A program made the position numbers and the translations under genes. The notes under the pieces were generated by a model. That model saw only the letters and a program-made list of their open reading frames with translations, was not told the DNA's origin and ran no database searches. Shown in pieces: positions 7,402-15,808 of a stretch of DNA of 64,000 nucleotides. The DNA comes from Nonomuraea guangzhouensis (lineage in GTDB: Bacteria; Actinomycetota; Actinomycetes; Streptosporangiales; Streptosporangiaceae). Position 1 is the stretch's first letter. Each line of letters opens with the position of its first letter. The DNA lies in contig NZ_JAHKRM010000004.1 of assembly GCF_019396345.1 (NCBI RefSeq), positions 186,001 through 250,000 on the forward strand, read 5' to 3'.

Positions 7402-8886
7402 TCATGCGGGTGACAGCCACGCGTGGAGGGCCGCCGTCAGGGTGGTGGTGTCGGCCGGGCCCGGGGCGGAGGCCCAGGCGACCGTGCCGTCAGGGCGGAT
7501 CAAGGCGGCCGACAGGCCGTCATGGTCCTCGACGGTCGCCTCGGCGACGTCCAGCGAGCCCCGCCAAGCCGCCGCCGCCCGCGCCACCTCGGGCTGTGAG
7601 GGGGCGTGGACGAGCAGCGGCCGGCCGGACGCGGCGAGGTCCGCGAGGGTCCGTGTCTCCCCGGAAGCCAGCGTGAGCCGCAGGTCGGGGCAGGGGCGGC
7701 CGGCCAGGAGGTGGGTGGCGGGGTAGGGGAGGTCGTAGCGGGTGCCGAGCCCGTTCAGCAGCCGGCCGAAGTAGCGGTTGGCCTCCGGCAGGTCGAGCAG
7801 GTCCGACACGATGTCGCGCATGGCCGCCGCGTGCGCGCCGGGTCGCAGCAGCGCCGACTGGGCGCGGGTGTTGTGCAGGACGGCGGCGCCCACAGGATGG
7901 CGTTCGGCGGTGTAGGTGTCGAGCAGGCCGTCCGGTGCGTGCCCGGCGACCGTGGCCGCGAGCTTCCAGCCCAGGTTGACGGCGTCCATCAGCCCCAGGT
8001 TCAGCCCCTGGCCGCCGTTGGGCGAGTGGACGTGGGCGGCGTCGCCCGCGAGCAGGACCCGGCCGAGCCGGTAGGTGGCCGCCTGGCGGGCGACGTCGGT
8101 GAAACGCAGCGTGTCGTGGACCGCCGCCACCTCGACCTCGACGCCCGTCACCCGGTACAGGCTGTCCCGCATCTCCTCCCCGGTCAGCGGCGCGGCACGG
8201 TCCTCGGGGAAGCCGTCGAACTCGACCGTCGCCACCATGCCGGGAGCGCACATCAGCATCCCCTTCGGCAGCCAGCCGGGCTCGGGCAGCCGCTCCATCC
8301 CGGAGATGTCGCCCCTCAGCCGCCGGACGACACTCGTGGGGGCGGTGCCGGGAAAGTCGAACCCGGCCAGCTTCCGCACCGTCGATCGGCCGCCGTCGCA
8401 GCCGGCCACGTACCCGGCGGAGATGTGCCGCTCCCCCGCCGGGGTTCGCACGGTCACGGTGGCACCGGAGTCGTCCTGGGTCAGGGCCGTCACCTCGTGT
8501 TCGCGCCAGATCGGGACGCCGAGGGAGGCCAGGTGCTCGGCGAGGATCCGTTCCAGGTCCGGCTGCCAGATCAGCGCGCCGGTCCGCTCGGGTTCCTCCT
8601 GGAGGTCGGGGTCGATCTTGTGGATCTGGGCGAAGTGCCCCTTCTCGCTTCCGTGGTCGCGTGCTTTGTCGGCGAGCCCCTGTTCGTGGAACTTCGCCAG
8701 GGCCTCCCCCAGCCCGCGGCGGCGCAGCGCCTCCGCGGCCAGCGGCCCGATCCCGCGCGCCTTCGGCTCGCTCGTCGGCTGGGCGAGCCGGTCCAGGACC
8801 AGCGGCGTGGCCCCGGCCAGCCGTAATTCGGCGGCGAGCAGCAAACCCACAGGTCCGGCCCCGACCACCACGACATCGGCGTTCAT
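7402..8886 (-). CDS. FAD-dependent aromatic monooxygenase (PheA/TfdB family)
   Basis: 494 residues with GAGPVG at 9-14, CDGGRS at 163-168 and GDAAHVHSPNGGQGLNLG about 290. This is the class A flavoprotein hydroxylase architecture, with a C-terminal thioredoxin-like region. It is a paralogue of the protein at 2127 with the same fold but clearly different substrate-loop sequences. It is divergent from a TetR gene, and the 72-bp spacer holds a perfect palindromic operator, so induction by the TetR ligand, possibly the substrate itself, is likely. The substrate is unknown. Confidence 0.85.
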   Translation of the reverse strand: MNADVVVVGAGPVGLLLAAELRLAGATPLVLDRLAQPTSEPKARGIGPLAAEALRRRGLGEALAKFHEQGLADKARDHGSEKGHFAQIHKIDPDLQEEPERTGALIWQPDLERILAEHLASLGVPIWREHEVTALTQDDSGATVTVRTPAGERHISAGYVAGCDGGRSTVRKLAGFDFPGTAPTSVVRRLRGDISGMERLPEPGWLPKGMLMCAPGMVATVEFDGFPEDRAAPLTGEEMRDSLYRVTGVEVEVAAVHDTLRFTDVARQAATYRLGRVLLAGDAAHVHSPNGGQGLNLGLMDAVNLGWKLAATVAGHAPDGLLDTYTAERHPVGAAVLHNTRAQSALLRPGAHAAAMRDIVSDLLDLPEANRYFGRLLNGLGTRYDLPYPATHLLAGRPCPDLRLTLASGETRTLADLAASGRPLLVHAPSQPEVARAAAAWRGSLDVAEATVEDHDGLSAALIRPDGTVAWASAPGPADTTTLTAALHAWLSPA

Positions 8887-8900
8887 GCGCCCTCCAAACT

Positions 8901-8919
8901 AGACTAGACGGTCTAGTCT
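8901..8919. promoter_or_regulatory. TetR operator palindrome
   Basis: AGACTAGACGGTCTAGTCT is a perfect inverted repeat with 9-bp arms around one base, of the size and form expected for a TetR-family operator. A further half-site, ACTAGAC, follows at 8925-8931. It lies between the divergent monooxygenase and TetR genes and overlaps the likely promoters of both. Confidence 0.85.
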
Positions 8920-8958
8920 CGTACACTAGACCCTATTCGGAGAGAGTGGGTACAGACC

Positions 8959-9684
8959 ATGGCCGACCACGGCCCGCGACGCTCACCGGCCAAGCGCCGG
9001 GCCATCCTCGACGCCGCCATCCAGGTCTTCACCGACCTGGGCTACGCCCGCGCGAGCGTCGACACGATCGCCGCGCAGGCGGGGGTCGGCAAACAGACCG
9101 TCTACGGCCACTTCGGCGACAAGGAGCAGCTCTTCCTCGCCGCGATCCAGGAAGCCAGGTCGGCGGTCGCGGGCGCGCCGGCTCGGAGCGCGCCGGCGGC
9201 AGGAAGCCCGGCGGGCCGCGGCACGTCGGCGGCAGGAGGCTCGGCGGGCCGCGGCGCGTCGGCGGAGGGCGGTCCCGCGGGGCGCGGGGGGACCGCGGGG
9301 GCGGGCATCGTCGTCACGGGTGATCCGCGCGAGGACCTGACCGCGCTCGGTGAGCGGACGCTGGACATCGCGCTGTCGCCGCGGGTGGCGGCGCTGCACC
9401 GGCTGACCATCGCGGAGGTGGGCCACCATCCGGAGCTCCAGCGCACCTGGCGGGCGAGCTCCTCGTCGCTGGACGGCGGCGTGGCGGACTACCTGCGCGC
9501 GTGCGACCGCGACGGCAGGCTGCGGGTGCCGGACCCGGTCAGGGCGGCCCGCCAGTTCTCGCACCTGGTGATCACCGAGGCGCGGGTCGACACGGCGTAC
9601 GGCATGCTGCCCTTGTCCCCCGAACGGCGGCACGCCATCGCCGCCGAGGCCGCCGATCTCATCATCCGCGCCCACCACGTCTAA
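8959..9684 (+). CDS. TetR/AcrR-family regulator with repeat insertion
   Basis: The TetR helix-turn-helix is at about 12-60 (AILDAAIQVFTDLGYARASV, VGKQTVYGHFGDKEQLF). The ligand domain resumes at about residue 120 with DPREDLTALGERTLDIALSP. Between them, residues ~71-116 are a Gly/Ala/Ser/Arg-rich insertion built from 11-residue units of the form AAGxSAGRGxS, not expected in this family. The protein should repress itself and the divergent monooxygenase gene through the palindrome at 8901-8919. Confidence 0.85.
   Translation: MADHGPRRSPAKRRAILDAAIQVFTDLGYARASVDTIAAQAGVGKQTVYGHFGDKEQLFLAAIQEARSAVAGAPARSAPAAGSPAGRGTSAAGGSAGRGASAEGGPAGRGGTAGAGIVVTGDPREDLTALGERTLDIALSPRVAALHRLTIAEVGHHPELQRTWRASSSSLDGGVADYLRACDRDGRLRVPDPVRAARQFSHLVITEARVDTAYGMLPLSPERRHAIAAEAADLIIRAHHV
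9169..9306 (+). repeat. 33-bp coding tandem repeat in TetR gene
   Basis: About three 33-bp units, each coding for an 11-residue variant such as AAGSPAGRGTS, AAGGSAGRGAS and AEGGPAGRGGT, plus flanking degenerate sequence. The reading frame is kept, so the array lengthens the linker between DNA-binding and ligand domains. Confidence 0.8.
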
Positions 9685-9726
9685 CGCGGAACGAATCCTT
9701 CCGCATTACCTCCTACGGTGGGTCTC

Positions 9727-10854
9727 ATGATGGACATGTCGTGGTCCCAGGTCAGCGCCAGGCGTTTGGAACGGCAGGGCCTGACCGCCCCCGCCAAGGA
9801 CGCCACCCCGGCGGACGTCGTCGCCGCCATGTGCGGCGCCCACGCTCAGGTGATGTCGGCGGCCGAGCTGTCGGTCGGCCTCCGCCTCGACGGCGTCAGC
9901 CGCACCGGCGTCCGGGAGGCGCTGTGGGACGAGCGCAGCCTGGTCAAGACGCACGGCCCGCGCGGCACCGTCCACCTGCTGCCCGCCCGCGACCTGCCGA
10001 TGTGGATCGGCGCCCTGTCGTCGCTGCCCTCCTCGTACGCCGCTCACGCCCCGGGCATACGCCTGACCCCCGCCCAGACCGACCAGGTCGTGGCGGCGAT
10101 CCGCGAGGTGCTGACCGGAGCCGCCCTGACGATCGACGAGCTGAGCGACGCGGTCGTCGCCGCCACGGGACCGTGGGCGGGAGACCTCGTCATGCCGGCC
10201 TTCCAGACGATGTGGCCGCGCTGGCGGCAGGCCATGGCGACGGCGGCGCACCGGGGCGCGTTCGTGTTCGGGCCGGCGAGGGGCCGCAAGGTCACCTATA
10301 CCGCCCCACCGGCGGGTTTCCGGCCGGCTGACGGGTGTGTCGAGCTGGTGGACGCCTATCTGCGGGCGTACGGTCCCGCCACGCCCGAGCAGTTCGCCAA
10401 GTGGATCGGCGCGCCGGTCACGTGGGCGGCCGCGGCCTTCGCGGCGGCCGGGCCGGAGCAGGTGCTGTTCGAGGGCGTCCCGGCCTGGGTGGCGGCCGGT
10501 GACACCGAGGTGCCGGACGAGCCGCCGAGGGGCGTACGGCTACTGCCGTACTTCGATGCCTATGTCGTGGCCGGTCGGCCGCGCGAACTGCTGTACCCGG
10601 GCGCGGCCGCCGCGCGGGCGCTGAACGGCGGCCAGGCGGGCAACTTCCCGGTGCTGCTCGTGGACGGGCAGGTGGCGGGCGTCTGGCACCAGCGGCGGTC
10701 CGGCCGCCGGCTGGCCGTAACGGTGGAGACGCTGCGCGAGCTCACCCCCGCCCAGCTACGCGAACTCGACGAGCAGGTCGCGCTCGCCGGACAGATCCTG
10801 GAGGGCGAGCCGCGGCTGACACTGGGCCCGATCACCGTGGGCGGCCACGCCTGA
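9727..10854 (+). CDS. HTH_42-type winged-helix DNA-binding protein
   Basis: 375 residues of the YcaQ/AlkX-like HTH_42 family (formerly DUF1006). It shows the typical opening (SWSQVSARRLERQGL), an AMCGAHAQVMSAAELSVGLR segment, HGPRGTVHLLPARDLP, and a C-terminal LLPYFDAYVVAGRPRELLYP region. Members bind DNA, and some protect or repair alkylated or crosslinked DNA in antibiotic producers; whether this one does so is unknown. ATG 9727 or 9730 is preferred to GTG 9718. A second member of the family is encoded at 32339. Confidence 0.8.
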   Translation: MMDMSWSQVSARRLERQGLTAPAKDATPADVVAAMCGAHAQVMSAAELSVGLRLDGVSRTGVREALWDERSLVKTHGPRGTVHLLPARDLPMWIGALSSLPSSYAAHAPGIRLTPAQTDQVVAAIREVLTGAALTIDELSDAVVAATGPWAGDLVMPAFQTMWPRWRQAMATAAHRGAFVFGPARGRKVTYTAPPAGFRPADGCVELVDAYLRAYGPATPEQFAKWIGAPVTWAAAAFAAAGPEQVLFEGVPAWVAAGDTEVPDEPPRGVRLLPYFDAYVVAGRPRELLYPGAAAARALNGGQAGNFPVLLVDGQVAGVWHQRRSGRRLAVTVETLRELTPAQLRELDEQVALAGQILEGEPRLTLGPITVGGHA

Positions 10855-10856
10855 CG

Positions 10857-10886
10857 TTGACCAACGCGGGATTAGTCAACTAAGGT
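10857..10886 (+). promoter_or_regulatory. promoter with overlapping palindrome
   Basis: TTGACC (10857-10862) and TAAGGT (10881-10886), 18 bp apart, end 7 bp before the GTG at 10894, implying a leaderless transcript. The imperfect palindrome TTAGTCAACTAA (10872-10883) overlaps the spacer and -10 element and is a candidate operator. Confidence 0.55.
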
Positions 10887-10893
10887 TGCTAAC

Positions 10894-11124
10894 GTGCCCT
10901 CTGCTGAGATCCCCGTTACCCAAGAACCCGCCGACCGGCTGGCGGCCGTGGCGGCGTTGCGGCGCCTGGCCGACCAGCTGGAGGACGACGCCGTCGAGCA
11001 GGCGATGCGGGCGGGCTGGAGCTGGCCGCAGGTCGCCGAGGCGCTCGGCGTGACGCGCCAAGCCGTTCACAAGAAGCACGCCAAGCGGCTCATCGCCGCC
11101 GGCGTCACACTGAGGAGACGCTGA
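10894..11124 (+). CDS. small helix-turn-helix protein
   Basis: A 76-residue basic protein. An acidic helix (LAAVAALRRLADQLEDDAVEQAM) leads into a helix-turn-helix (GWSWPQVAEALGVTRQAVHKKHAKRL). It is followed after 2 bp by a ClpN-domain gene and then by an overlapping DUF998 gene, so the three form one operon. HTH+Clp-N pairs recur in actinobacteria. It probably regulates its own operon through the palindrome at 10872. Confidence 0.8.
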   Translation: MPSAEIPVTQEPADRLAAVAALRRLADQLEDDAVEQAMRAGWSWPQVAEALGVTRQAVHKKHAKRLIAAGVTLRRR

Positions 11125-11126
11125 CG

Positions 11127-11609
11127 ATGGCCGCCATCGACCACTACCTCAACACGATCATCGACCAGGGCGGACGCGAAGCCCAGCAGGACGGCTCGGC
11201 GAGCGTCGAGGCGCACCATCTCCTGCTGGCGATCGCCGCCGAGCAGGAGACCGGCACCCATCAGGTCCTGACCTCGGTCGGGCTCGATCACCAAGCGATC
11301 CGCGACGCGCTGGACAGGGAGTTCGAGCACAGCCTGGCCGCGGCGGGGGTGTCTCTCGCCGCCTTCGACCTGCCGCGGCCGAGCGGTGCCGCCGAACGGC
11401 CCACTCAGATGGGCGCCTCGGCCAAGCTCGCGCTCGAACGGGGCTTCGCGTCCGTCTCCCGCAAGAAGGATCTGCGGCCGGCGCACCTGCTGCTCGGGAT
11501 CGTGCGAGCTCAGGTCGGCACCGTGCCACGCGCGCTGGCCCTGGCCGGCGTCGACCAGGCCGAGCTGATGGTACGCATCCTGGACACACTCCCGGACAAC
11601 GACAAATGA
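11127..11609 (+). CDS. Clp N-terminal (double-repeat) domain protein
   Basis: 160 residues with two Clp-N repeats: SVEAHHLLLAIAAEQETG at ~30-47 and LRPAHLLLGIVRAQVGT at ~117-133. It has no AAA+ ATPase domain, so it is not a chaperone itself. It may act as an adaptor or decoy that binds substrates or small molecules like the N-domain of ClpC. It overlaps the downstream DUF998 gene by 4 bp (ATGA). The partner of the N-domain is unknown. Confidence 0.8.
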   Translation: MAAIDHYLNTIIDQGGREAQQDGSASVEAHHLLLAIAAEQETGTHQVLTSVGLDHQAIRDALDREFEHSLAAAGVSLAAFDLPRPSGAAERPTQMGASAKLALERGFASVSRKKDLRPAHLLLGIVRAQVGTVPRALALAGVDQAELMVRILDTLPDNDK

Positions 11610-12283
11610 CGCGCGCCCCGAAGCTGCCAGGCGCGAGCTCCTTATACCTGCTCTGCGGGATGATCGGCGGACCCCTGTTCGTCATCGCCTTCCTCATCGA
11701 GGGGGCCACCCGCGCCGGCTACGATCCGCTCCGGCATCCGGTCAGTTCACTGGCCCTGGGCCCGTACGGGTGGACGCAGATCGCCAACTTCGTCGTCACG
11801 GGCCTGCTGATGCTCCTTTTCGCCCACGGCCAGCGCCGGGCTCTGCACGCCGCTGGACGACGTTCGACCTGGGGACCACTGCTGGTCGGGACATACGCGA
11901 TCGGACTGATCGGCGCCGGCGTCTTCGTGACCGATCCCGTTGGCGGCTACCCGCCCGGCACGCCCGTCCAGGGGGTGCACACCTGGCACGGCGACCTCCA
12001 CGACTTCCCCTTCTCGCTGCTCGTCTTCGCCGCACTGGCCGCCGCGTGCTTCGTCTTCGCCCGGCGCTTCGCCGGTTGGGGCGAACGCGGCTGGGCCGTC
12101 TACTCGGCCGTCACCGGCGTACTGGTCGTGATCGGCTTCTTCCTGTCCGGGCAGGCCTTTTCACAGGTCGACGGGCTCGGTGGACTGCTGCAACGACTGA
12201 CCATCGCCGCCGGCTGGGGGTGGCTGACCCTCCTCGCGATCCATCTGCGCACCCTTGACCGCATGGACGAGATCATCTCGTGA
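11606..12283 (+). CDS. DUF998 integral membrane protein
   Basis: 225 residues with about six hydrophobic segments, for example YLLCGMIGGPLFVIAFLIEG, IANFVVTGLLMLLFA, LLVGTYAIGLIGAGVFV, and the DUF998 hallmarks RHPVSSLALGPYGWTQ and DFPFSLL. Function is unknown for the family. Its ATG overlaps the stop of the ClpN gene, making it the third gene of the operon. Confidence 0.8.
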   Translation: MTRAPKLPGASSLYLLCGMIGGPLFVIAFLIEGATRAGYDPLRHPVSSLALGPYGWTQIANFVVTGLLMLLFAHGQRRALHAAGRRSTWGPLLVGTYAIGLIGAGVFVTDPVGGYPPGTPVQGVHTWHGDLHDFPFSLLVFAALAAACFVFARRFAGWGERGWAVYSAVTGVLVVIGFFLSGQAFSQVDGLGGLLQRLTIAAGWGWLTLLAIHLRTLDRMDEIIS

Positions 12284-12338
12284 CGCCGCGACGGCAGGAT
12301 CCCCTGTCGCACCTATCGGTTTTCAACGGGAGGATCCA

Positions 12339-13157
12339 GTGAAGCGTCTCGCAGTCGCCGCCACCCTGGCGGCAACCGCCGTCTTATCCACCGGAGGCGG
12401 CCACGCCCAGGCCGCCACCGCCCCTGACCCGGTCACGAGCATGAAGAAGCAGTTCGTGGCCGGGCGTGGCGTACTGGTCTCCGAGACGACCAGAAGCACC
12501 ATCAGCGGAACCAAGGGCGTCGCCGTGGCCAGAACCACCGGCACGATCGGCTTCGTCAGGTCCGGGACGGCGAACCACGACCTCACCACAAAATGGAAGC
12601 CCCAGCCCGACATGACCGAACCCGTGTACACGGCTCCCACCCGGGCGATCAAGGTGGGCCGTTTCACGTACGTGTCCGGCTTCGAGTGGGGGGAGATGCC
12701 GGCCGGGGCGAAGTGGGTCCGTTTCGGCAAGGACAACAGCTCGTGGGGCGAGGTGGGTCAGCGGGGCTATCAGCTCGTCGATGTCTTCAACCCGGCCATA
12801 CTCAAGAAGATGCTGGCCAAGGCCACCATCGCGAAACCGGGTGAATACCGGGGCATCCTGGCCGCCAAGGATCTGTACCGCGATTCTGGCATCTCCGAGG
12901 TGAACAAGGTCTCTTTCCGGCTCTTCGTCGACCGGGACCAGTTGCCCGTCCGCCTCATCACTGAGCATCAGGAGAAGGAGACCTTCCCCAACGAGGACAA
13001 CAAGTGGGTCAAGCGCACTGTGCACTCCATCGTGGACACCCGCTACACCGGCTGGGGCGCGAAGGTGAAGATCGTGGCGCCACCGGCGCACGAAGTCGTC
13101 GACTTCGATGACCTGCCAGGACCGCTCGCCCCGGAGCCATGGATCGGTAATCCGTAG
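12339..13157 (+). CDS. secreted protein of unknown function
   Basis: The GTG at 12339, with GGGAGGAT upstream, gives a 272-residue protein whose first ~28 residues (KRLAVAATLAATAVLSTGG, then HAQAA) form a Sec signal peptide with probable cleavage after AQA. The mature part is beta-rich and soluble. Its layout is reminiscent of LolA/LppX-like lipid-carrier folds, but no diagnostic motif is visible, so this is a guess. A start at 12255 would place the signal peptide internally and is rejected. No lipobox Cys is present. Confidence 0.7.
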   Translation: MKRLAVAATLAATAVLSTGGGHAQAATAPDPVTSMKKQFVAGRGVLVSETTRSTISGTKGVAVARTTGTIGFVRSGTANHDLTTKWKPQPDMTEPVYTAPTRAIKVGRFTYVSGFEWGEMPAGAKWVRFGKDNSSWGEVGQRGYQLVDVFNPAILKKMLAKATIAKPGEYRGILAAKDLYRDSGISEVNKVSFRLFVDRDQLPVRLITEHQEKETFPNEDNKWVKRTVHSIVDTRYTGWGAKVKIVAPPAHEVVDFDDLPGPLAPEPWIGNP

Positions 13158-13374
13158 CCTGTACGGATCATGAAGATCACGAAATCCGGGATCGATACGG
13201 CGGTCGACCCGACTGTCCGAACCTCGGCTATGGCTCAGCGAGGAGACCGACCACGGATACCGCTGGCCGGGACCGCTGGAGAGCGCGTGACAGTCACCTT
13301 CGGTGTGCTTCCGGCCATACTTCGCGCTACCCTATCCATCGAAAGATTTAAATATTCCTAAGGATGGAGCACGG

Positions 13375-14295
13375 GTGAAGGTACTGGTGGTGGGCGCGGG
13401 CGCACTGGGGCAGGTGTTCGGGATGTGGCTGTCGCTCGGCGGCGCCCAGGTCAGCTATCTGGTCAGGCCCGGCAGGGAGCACTGGGCGGACGGAGACGGC
13501 GCGCTGCTGTACCGGCTGCGCCGTCGAGGACGGCCCGTCGAGCAGCGACTGACGCCGCACCAGGTGATCACCGAGCCGGTGGCCGGAGAGTGGGACATGG
13601 TGTGGCTGTGCGTGGACTCCACCGCGCTGCCCGGCTCCTGGACGGGAGACCTGCACGCCGCGACCGGCGGCGCGACCGTGGTCACCATCAGCCAGGCACC
13701 ACAGGACCACGCGGTCCTCACCCGGACCTGGCCGGCGGAGCAGCTCGTCCAGGTGGTGCCGTCCCTTCTCGCCTACCAGGCGCCGTTGCCCGGGCAGGTG
13801 TGCGAACCCGGCATCGCCTACTGGGCGCCGCCCGGGGCAGCGCTCGGCGTCTTCGGCGCGGAACCGCGCGCCCGGCAGGTGGTCGCCGCGCTCCGGGCGG
13901 GCGGCGCGCGTGCCAGACGCACCCGGCGGGCGGGGGCGAGTGACATCACCGCCGCCCGGATGATGCCTTACATCGCGGCGCTGGAGAACGCAGGCTGGTC
14001 GATCTCGGCCACCCGGTACGGGCGCGCGGCACGGGCGAGCCGGGAGGCCGTCGCGATCGCCGCGGCATCGCACGGAAGGCGGGCCCCGCTCGCGGTCCCG
14101 GCCTGGGCCGCGCACTTGGCCCTGCGCGCGCTGCCGCTGCTCGTACCCTTCGACCTGCCGCGCTACCTTGAGGCGCACTTCACGAAGGTGAGCGCGCAGA
14201 CGCGCCTGATGCTGGACGGCTGGATCGCCGAAGGGGCGGCCCGTGGCCTGCCCGTCACCCACCTCACGGAGCTGCGTGCCGAGGCGTCCGCATGA
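13375..14295 (+). CDS. ketopantoate reductase-like oxidoreductase (PanE/ApbA family)
   Basis: The protein from GTG 13375 opens VKVLVVGAGALGQVFG, the NADP-binding glycine motif of PanE/ApbA proteins, with SYLVRPGR following. The C-terminal half is helical, as in the family's dimerization and substrate domain. It reduces a 2-oxoacid-like substrate with NADPH if active; true ketopantoate reductase activity is not assured, because this family has many paralogues. It overlaps the ArsR gene downstream by 4 bp. An AT-rich stretch at 13346-13360 just upstream probably holds the promoter. Confidence 0.75.
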   Translation: MKVLVVGAGALGQVFGMWLSLGGAQVSYLVRPGREHWADGDGALLYRLRRRGRPVEQRLTPHQVITEPVAGEWDMVWLCVDSTALPGSWTGDLHAATGGATVVTISQAPQDHAVLTRTWPAEQLVQVVPSLLAYQAPLPGQVCEPGIAYWAPPGAALGVFGAEPRARQVVAALRAGGARARRTRRAGASDITAARMMPYIAALENAGWSISATRYGRAARASREAVAIAAASHGRRAPLAVPAWAAHLALRALPLLVPFDLPRYLEAHFTKVSAQTRLMLDGWIAEGAARGLPVTHLTELRAEASA

Positions 14296-14639
14296 CCGGC
14301 CATGCCGCCGCACAGGACGTCCTGGCCCTGTTCGCCACGACCCGGCCGCTGTTCACCGCGCTGGGCGACGAACGCAGGCAGGAGATCATCGTCTTCCTGC
14401 TCGAATCCGGCGCATCGCGCAGCGTCGGCGACATCGCCGACCACCTGGGGCTGTCCCAGCCCGCCGTGTCGCACCATCTGAAGATTTTGCGTGACGCGGG
14501 GCTGCTCACCGTGCGCCGCAACGGCGCGCAACGCCTGTACGCGCTCAACGCGGCCGACTATCCGCGTCTGCTGACCCCGCTGCGCGATCTGACCTCTACG
14601 ATCATCGCCTGCGCCACGACCCCTGACCATCCGGCTTGA
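14292..14639 (+). CDS. ArsR-family regulator
   Basis: 115 residues with a canonical ArsR winged helix: TALGDERRQEIIVFLLESG, then GDIADHLGLSQPAVSHHLKILRDAGLL. There is no CxC metal-binding motif at the usual place, so it probably senses something other than a metal. ATGA overlap with the upstream PanE-like gene shows co-transcription. Confidence 0.85.
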   Translation: MTGHAAAQDVLALFATTRPLFTALGDERRQEIIVFLLESGASRSVGDIADHLGLSQPAVSHHLKILRDAGLLTVRRNGAQRLYALNAADYPRLLTPLRDLTSTIIACATTPDHPA

Positions 14640-14781
14640 CGTCCCCCGCGCCGGCATCACCGCGGGTGGATTTCGCCGGCTGCGGTCCTCGACGATCACA
14701 CCGAAGAAATGCATGATCATTAAGAGCTGGCCACGCCGCAGGTCATGTCCATAGATCACCTTGATAGGCTGATCATGGCAA

Positions 14782-14799
14782 CTCTCCTGCGATAGAGAG
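14782..14799 (+). promoter_or_regulatory. small hairpin at a ribosome-binding site
   Basis: CTCTC (14782-14786) can pair with GAGAG (14795-14799). The GAGAG is the only Shine-Dalgarno-like sequence before the ATG at 14808, so the stem could mask it. TGATCA sites flank the hairpin. The stem is only 5 bp, so the role is tentative. Confidence 0.3.
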
Positions 14800-14807
14800 C
14801 AGTGATC

Positions 14808-15062
14808 ATGAGCGACAGCCCAGGACCCGTGGATCACAAGCAGGAAGCGCTCGACACGCTCGCCACCGCGCGCGGTATCTACGACGGCAGAAGCGATACT
14901 CCCAACGCCATGGTCGAGCTCATCGCCGACCAGATCCCCGCGGTCGTCCATGCCCTGCTGTACGTCGGTGACCAGATCGCCGCCCAGCGTGCCGAGCCGG
15001 TTCGCGAGCCGGGCAGTGGCGAACGTCCGGTCGAAGGAGCCACCGGCGCCGGCGACGCGTAA
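14808..15062 (+). CDS. small hypothetical protein
   Basis: 84 residues, acidic and Ala-rich, soluble, with a central helical part (VELIADQIPAVVHALLYVGDQI) and a disordered Gly/Ser/Glu tail. I do not recognise a family. ATG 14808 is chosen over GTG 14802 for spacing to GAGAG. The 168-bp gap upstream shows no clear promoter. It stands alone before a lipoprotein gene. Confidence 0.6.
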   Translation: MSDSPGPVDHKQEALDTLATARGIYDGRSDTPNAMVELIADQIPAVVHALLYVGDQIAAQRAEPVREPGSGERPVEGATGAGDA

Positions 15063-15159
15063 GGCAGGAGCCATGCCGCCGCTGTCGGGCGCGGCGGGTA
15101 TGCGGCGTCACTCATGTCGTTCACACCGTACGACCTGCGGAAATGATAAGTGTCGCCAC

Positions 15160-15756
15160 ATGAATAAAACGATCATCGGGGGCGGTCTGGCGGGTGCGGT
15201 GCTGCTCGCGGCGGCCGCCTGCGGGGCCGACGCCCGTCAGATGTCCGAGCAGAGCGCCGATACTCCCACGCCCTACATCGCCGCCACCGCCGACCTGGAG
15301 GCCGGCTCGCAGAAGCACTCGGGGGTGAAGAAGCTGGAGCAGGTGGGGCAGGCCGCGTTGAAGGCCGTGCCCGGTTCGACGCTCGTCTCGATGGAGGCCG
15401 AGGAGAACGGCAGCCTCTGGGAGGTGCAGGTGGTCGACGCCGAAGGCACCCAACACCAGATGGACGTCGGGTCCGGCTCCGCCGAGGTCGTCAGCGGCCC
15501 GTCGGCGGAGGATGACGACGCCGCCGACAAGGCCGCGTATCTCGACCGGATCAAGGCCGCCAAGCTCGACTACCAGCAGGCCGCGGGCAAGATCGCCACG
15601 GCCGCGCCGGGCGGCCGCATCACCGAGCTGACCCTGGACGGCCACCGGGACAAGATCGTCTGGGAGGTGGACGTGGTCACTTCCGACGGGAAGAAGCAGA
15701 ACATGACCGTTGACGCCACCGACGGCACGGTCACCAAGGCCGGAGAAGGGGACTGA
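15160..15756 (+). CDS. lipoprotein with two PepSY-like domains
   Basis: Starts MNKTIIGGGLAGAVLLAAAAC, a lipoprotein signal peptide with Cys at about 21. Two PepSY-type repeats follow, at about 50-100 (SLWEVQVVDAEGTQHQMDV) and 130-195 (KIVWEVDVVTSDGKKQNMTVD). Such proteins sit on the outer face of the membrane and are thought to inhibit proteases or modulate envelope proteins. The basis is the hydrophobic signal, Cys and tandem W-x-V-x-V strands. It converges on the adenosine-deaminase-like gene. Confidence 0.8.
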   Translation: MNKTIIGGGLAGAVLLAAAACGADARQMSEQSADTPTPYIAATADLEAGSQKHSGVKKLEQVGQAALKAVPGSTLVSMEAEENGSLWEVQVVDAEGTQHQMDVGSGSAEVVSGPSAEDDDAADKAAYLDRIKAAKLDYQQAAGKIATAAPGGRITELTLDGHRDKIVWEVDVVTSDGKKQNMTVDATDGTVTKAGEGD

Positions 15757-15808
15757 TCGGGGACCGCGAGCGAGCGCTGGCCGCGCCCCCGACGGTCAGC
15801 GCACCCTA

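Noticed and set aside
13170..13361. 63-codon frame before the PanE-like gene
   Set aside because: No ribosome-binding site, no similarity, and it covers the AT-rich region that should be the promoter of the next gene.
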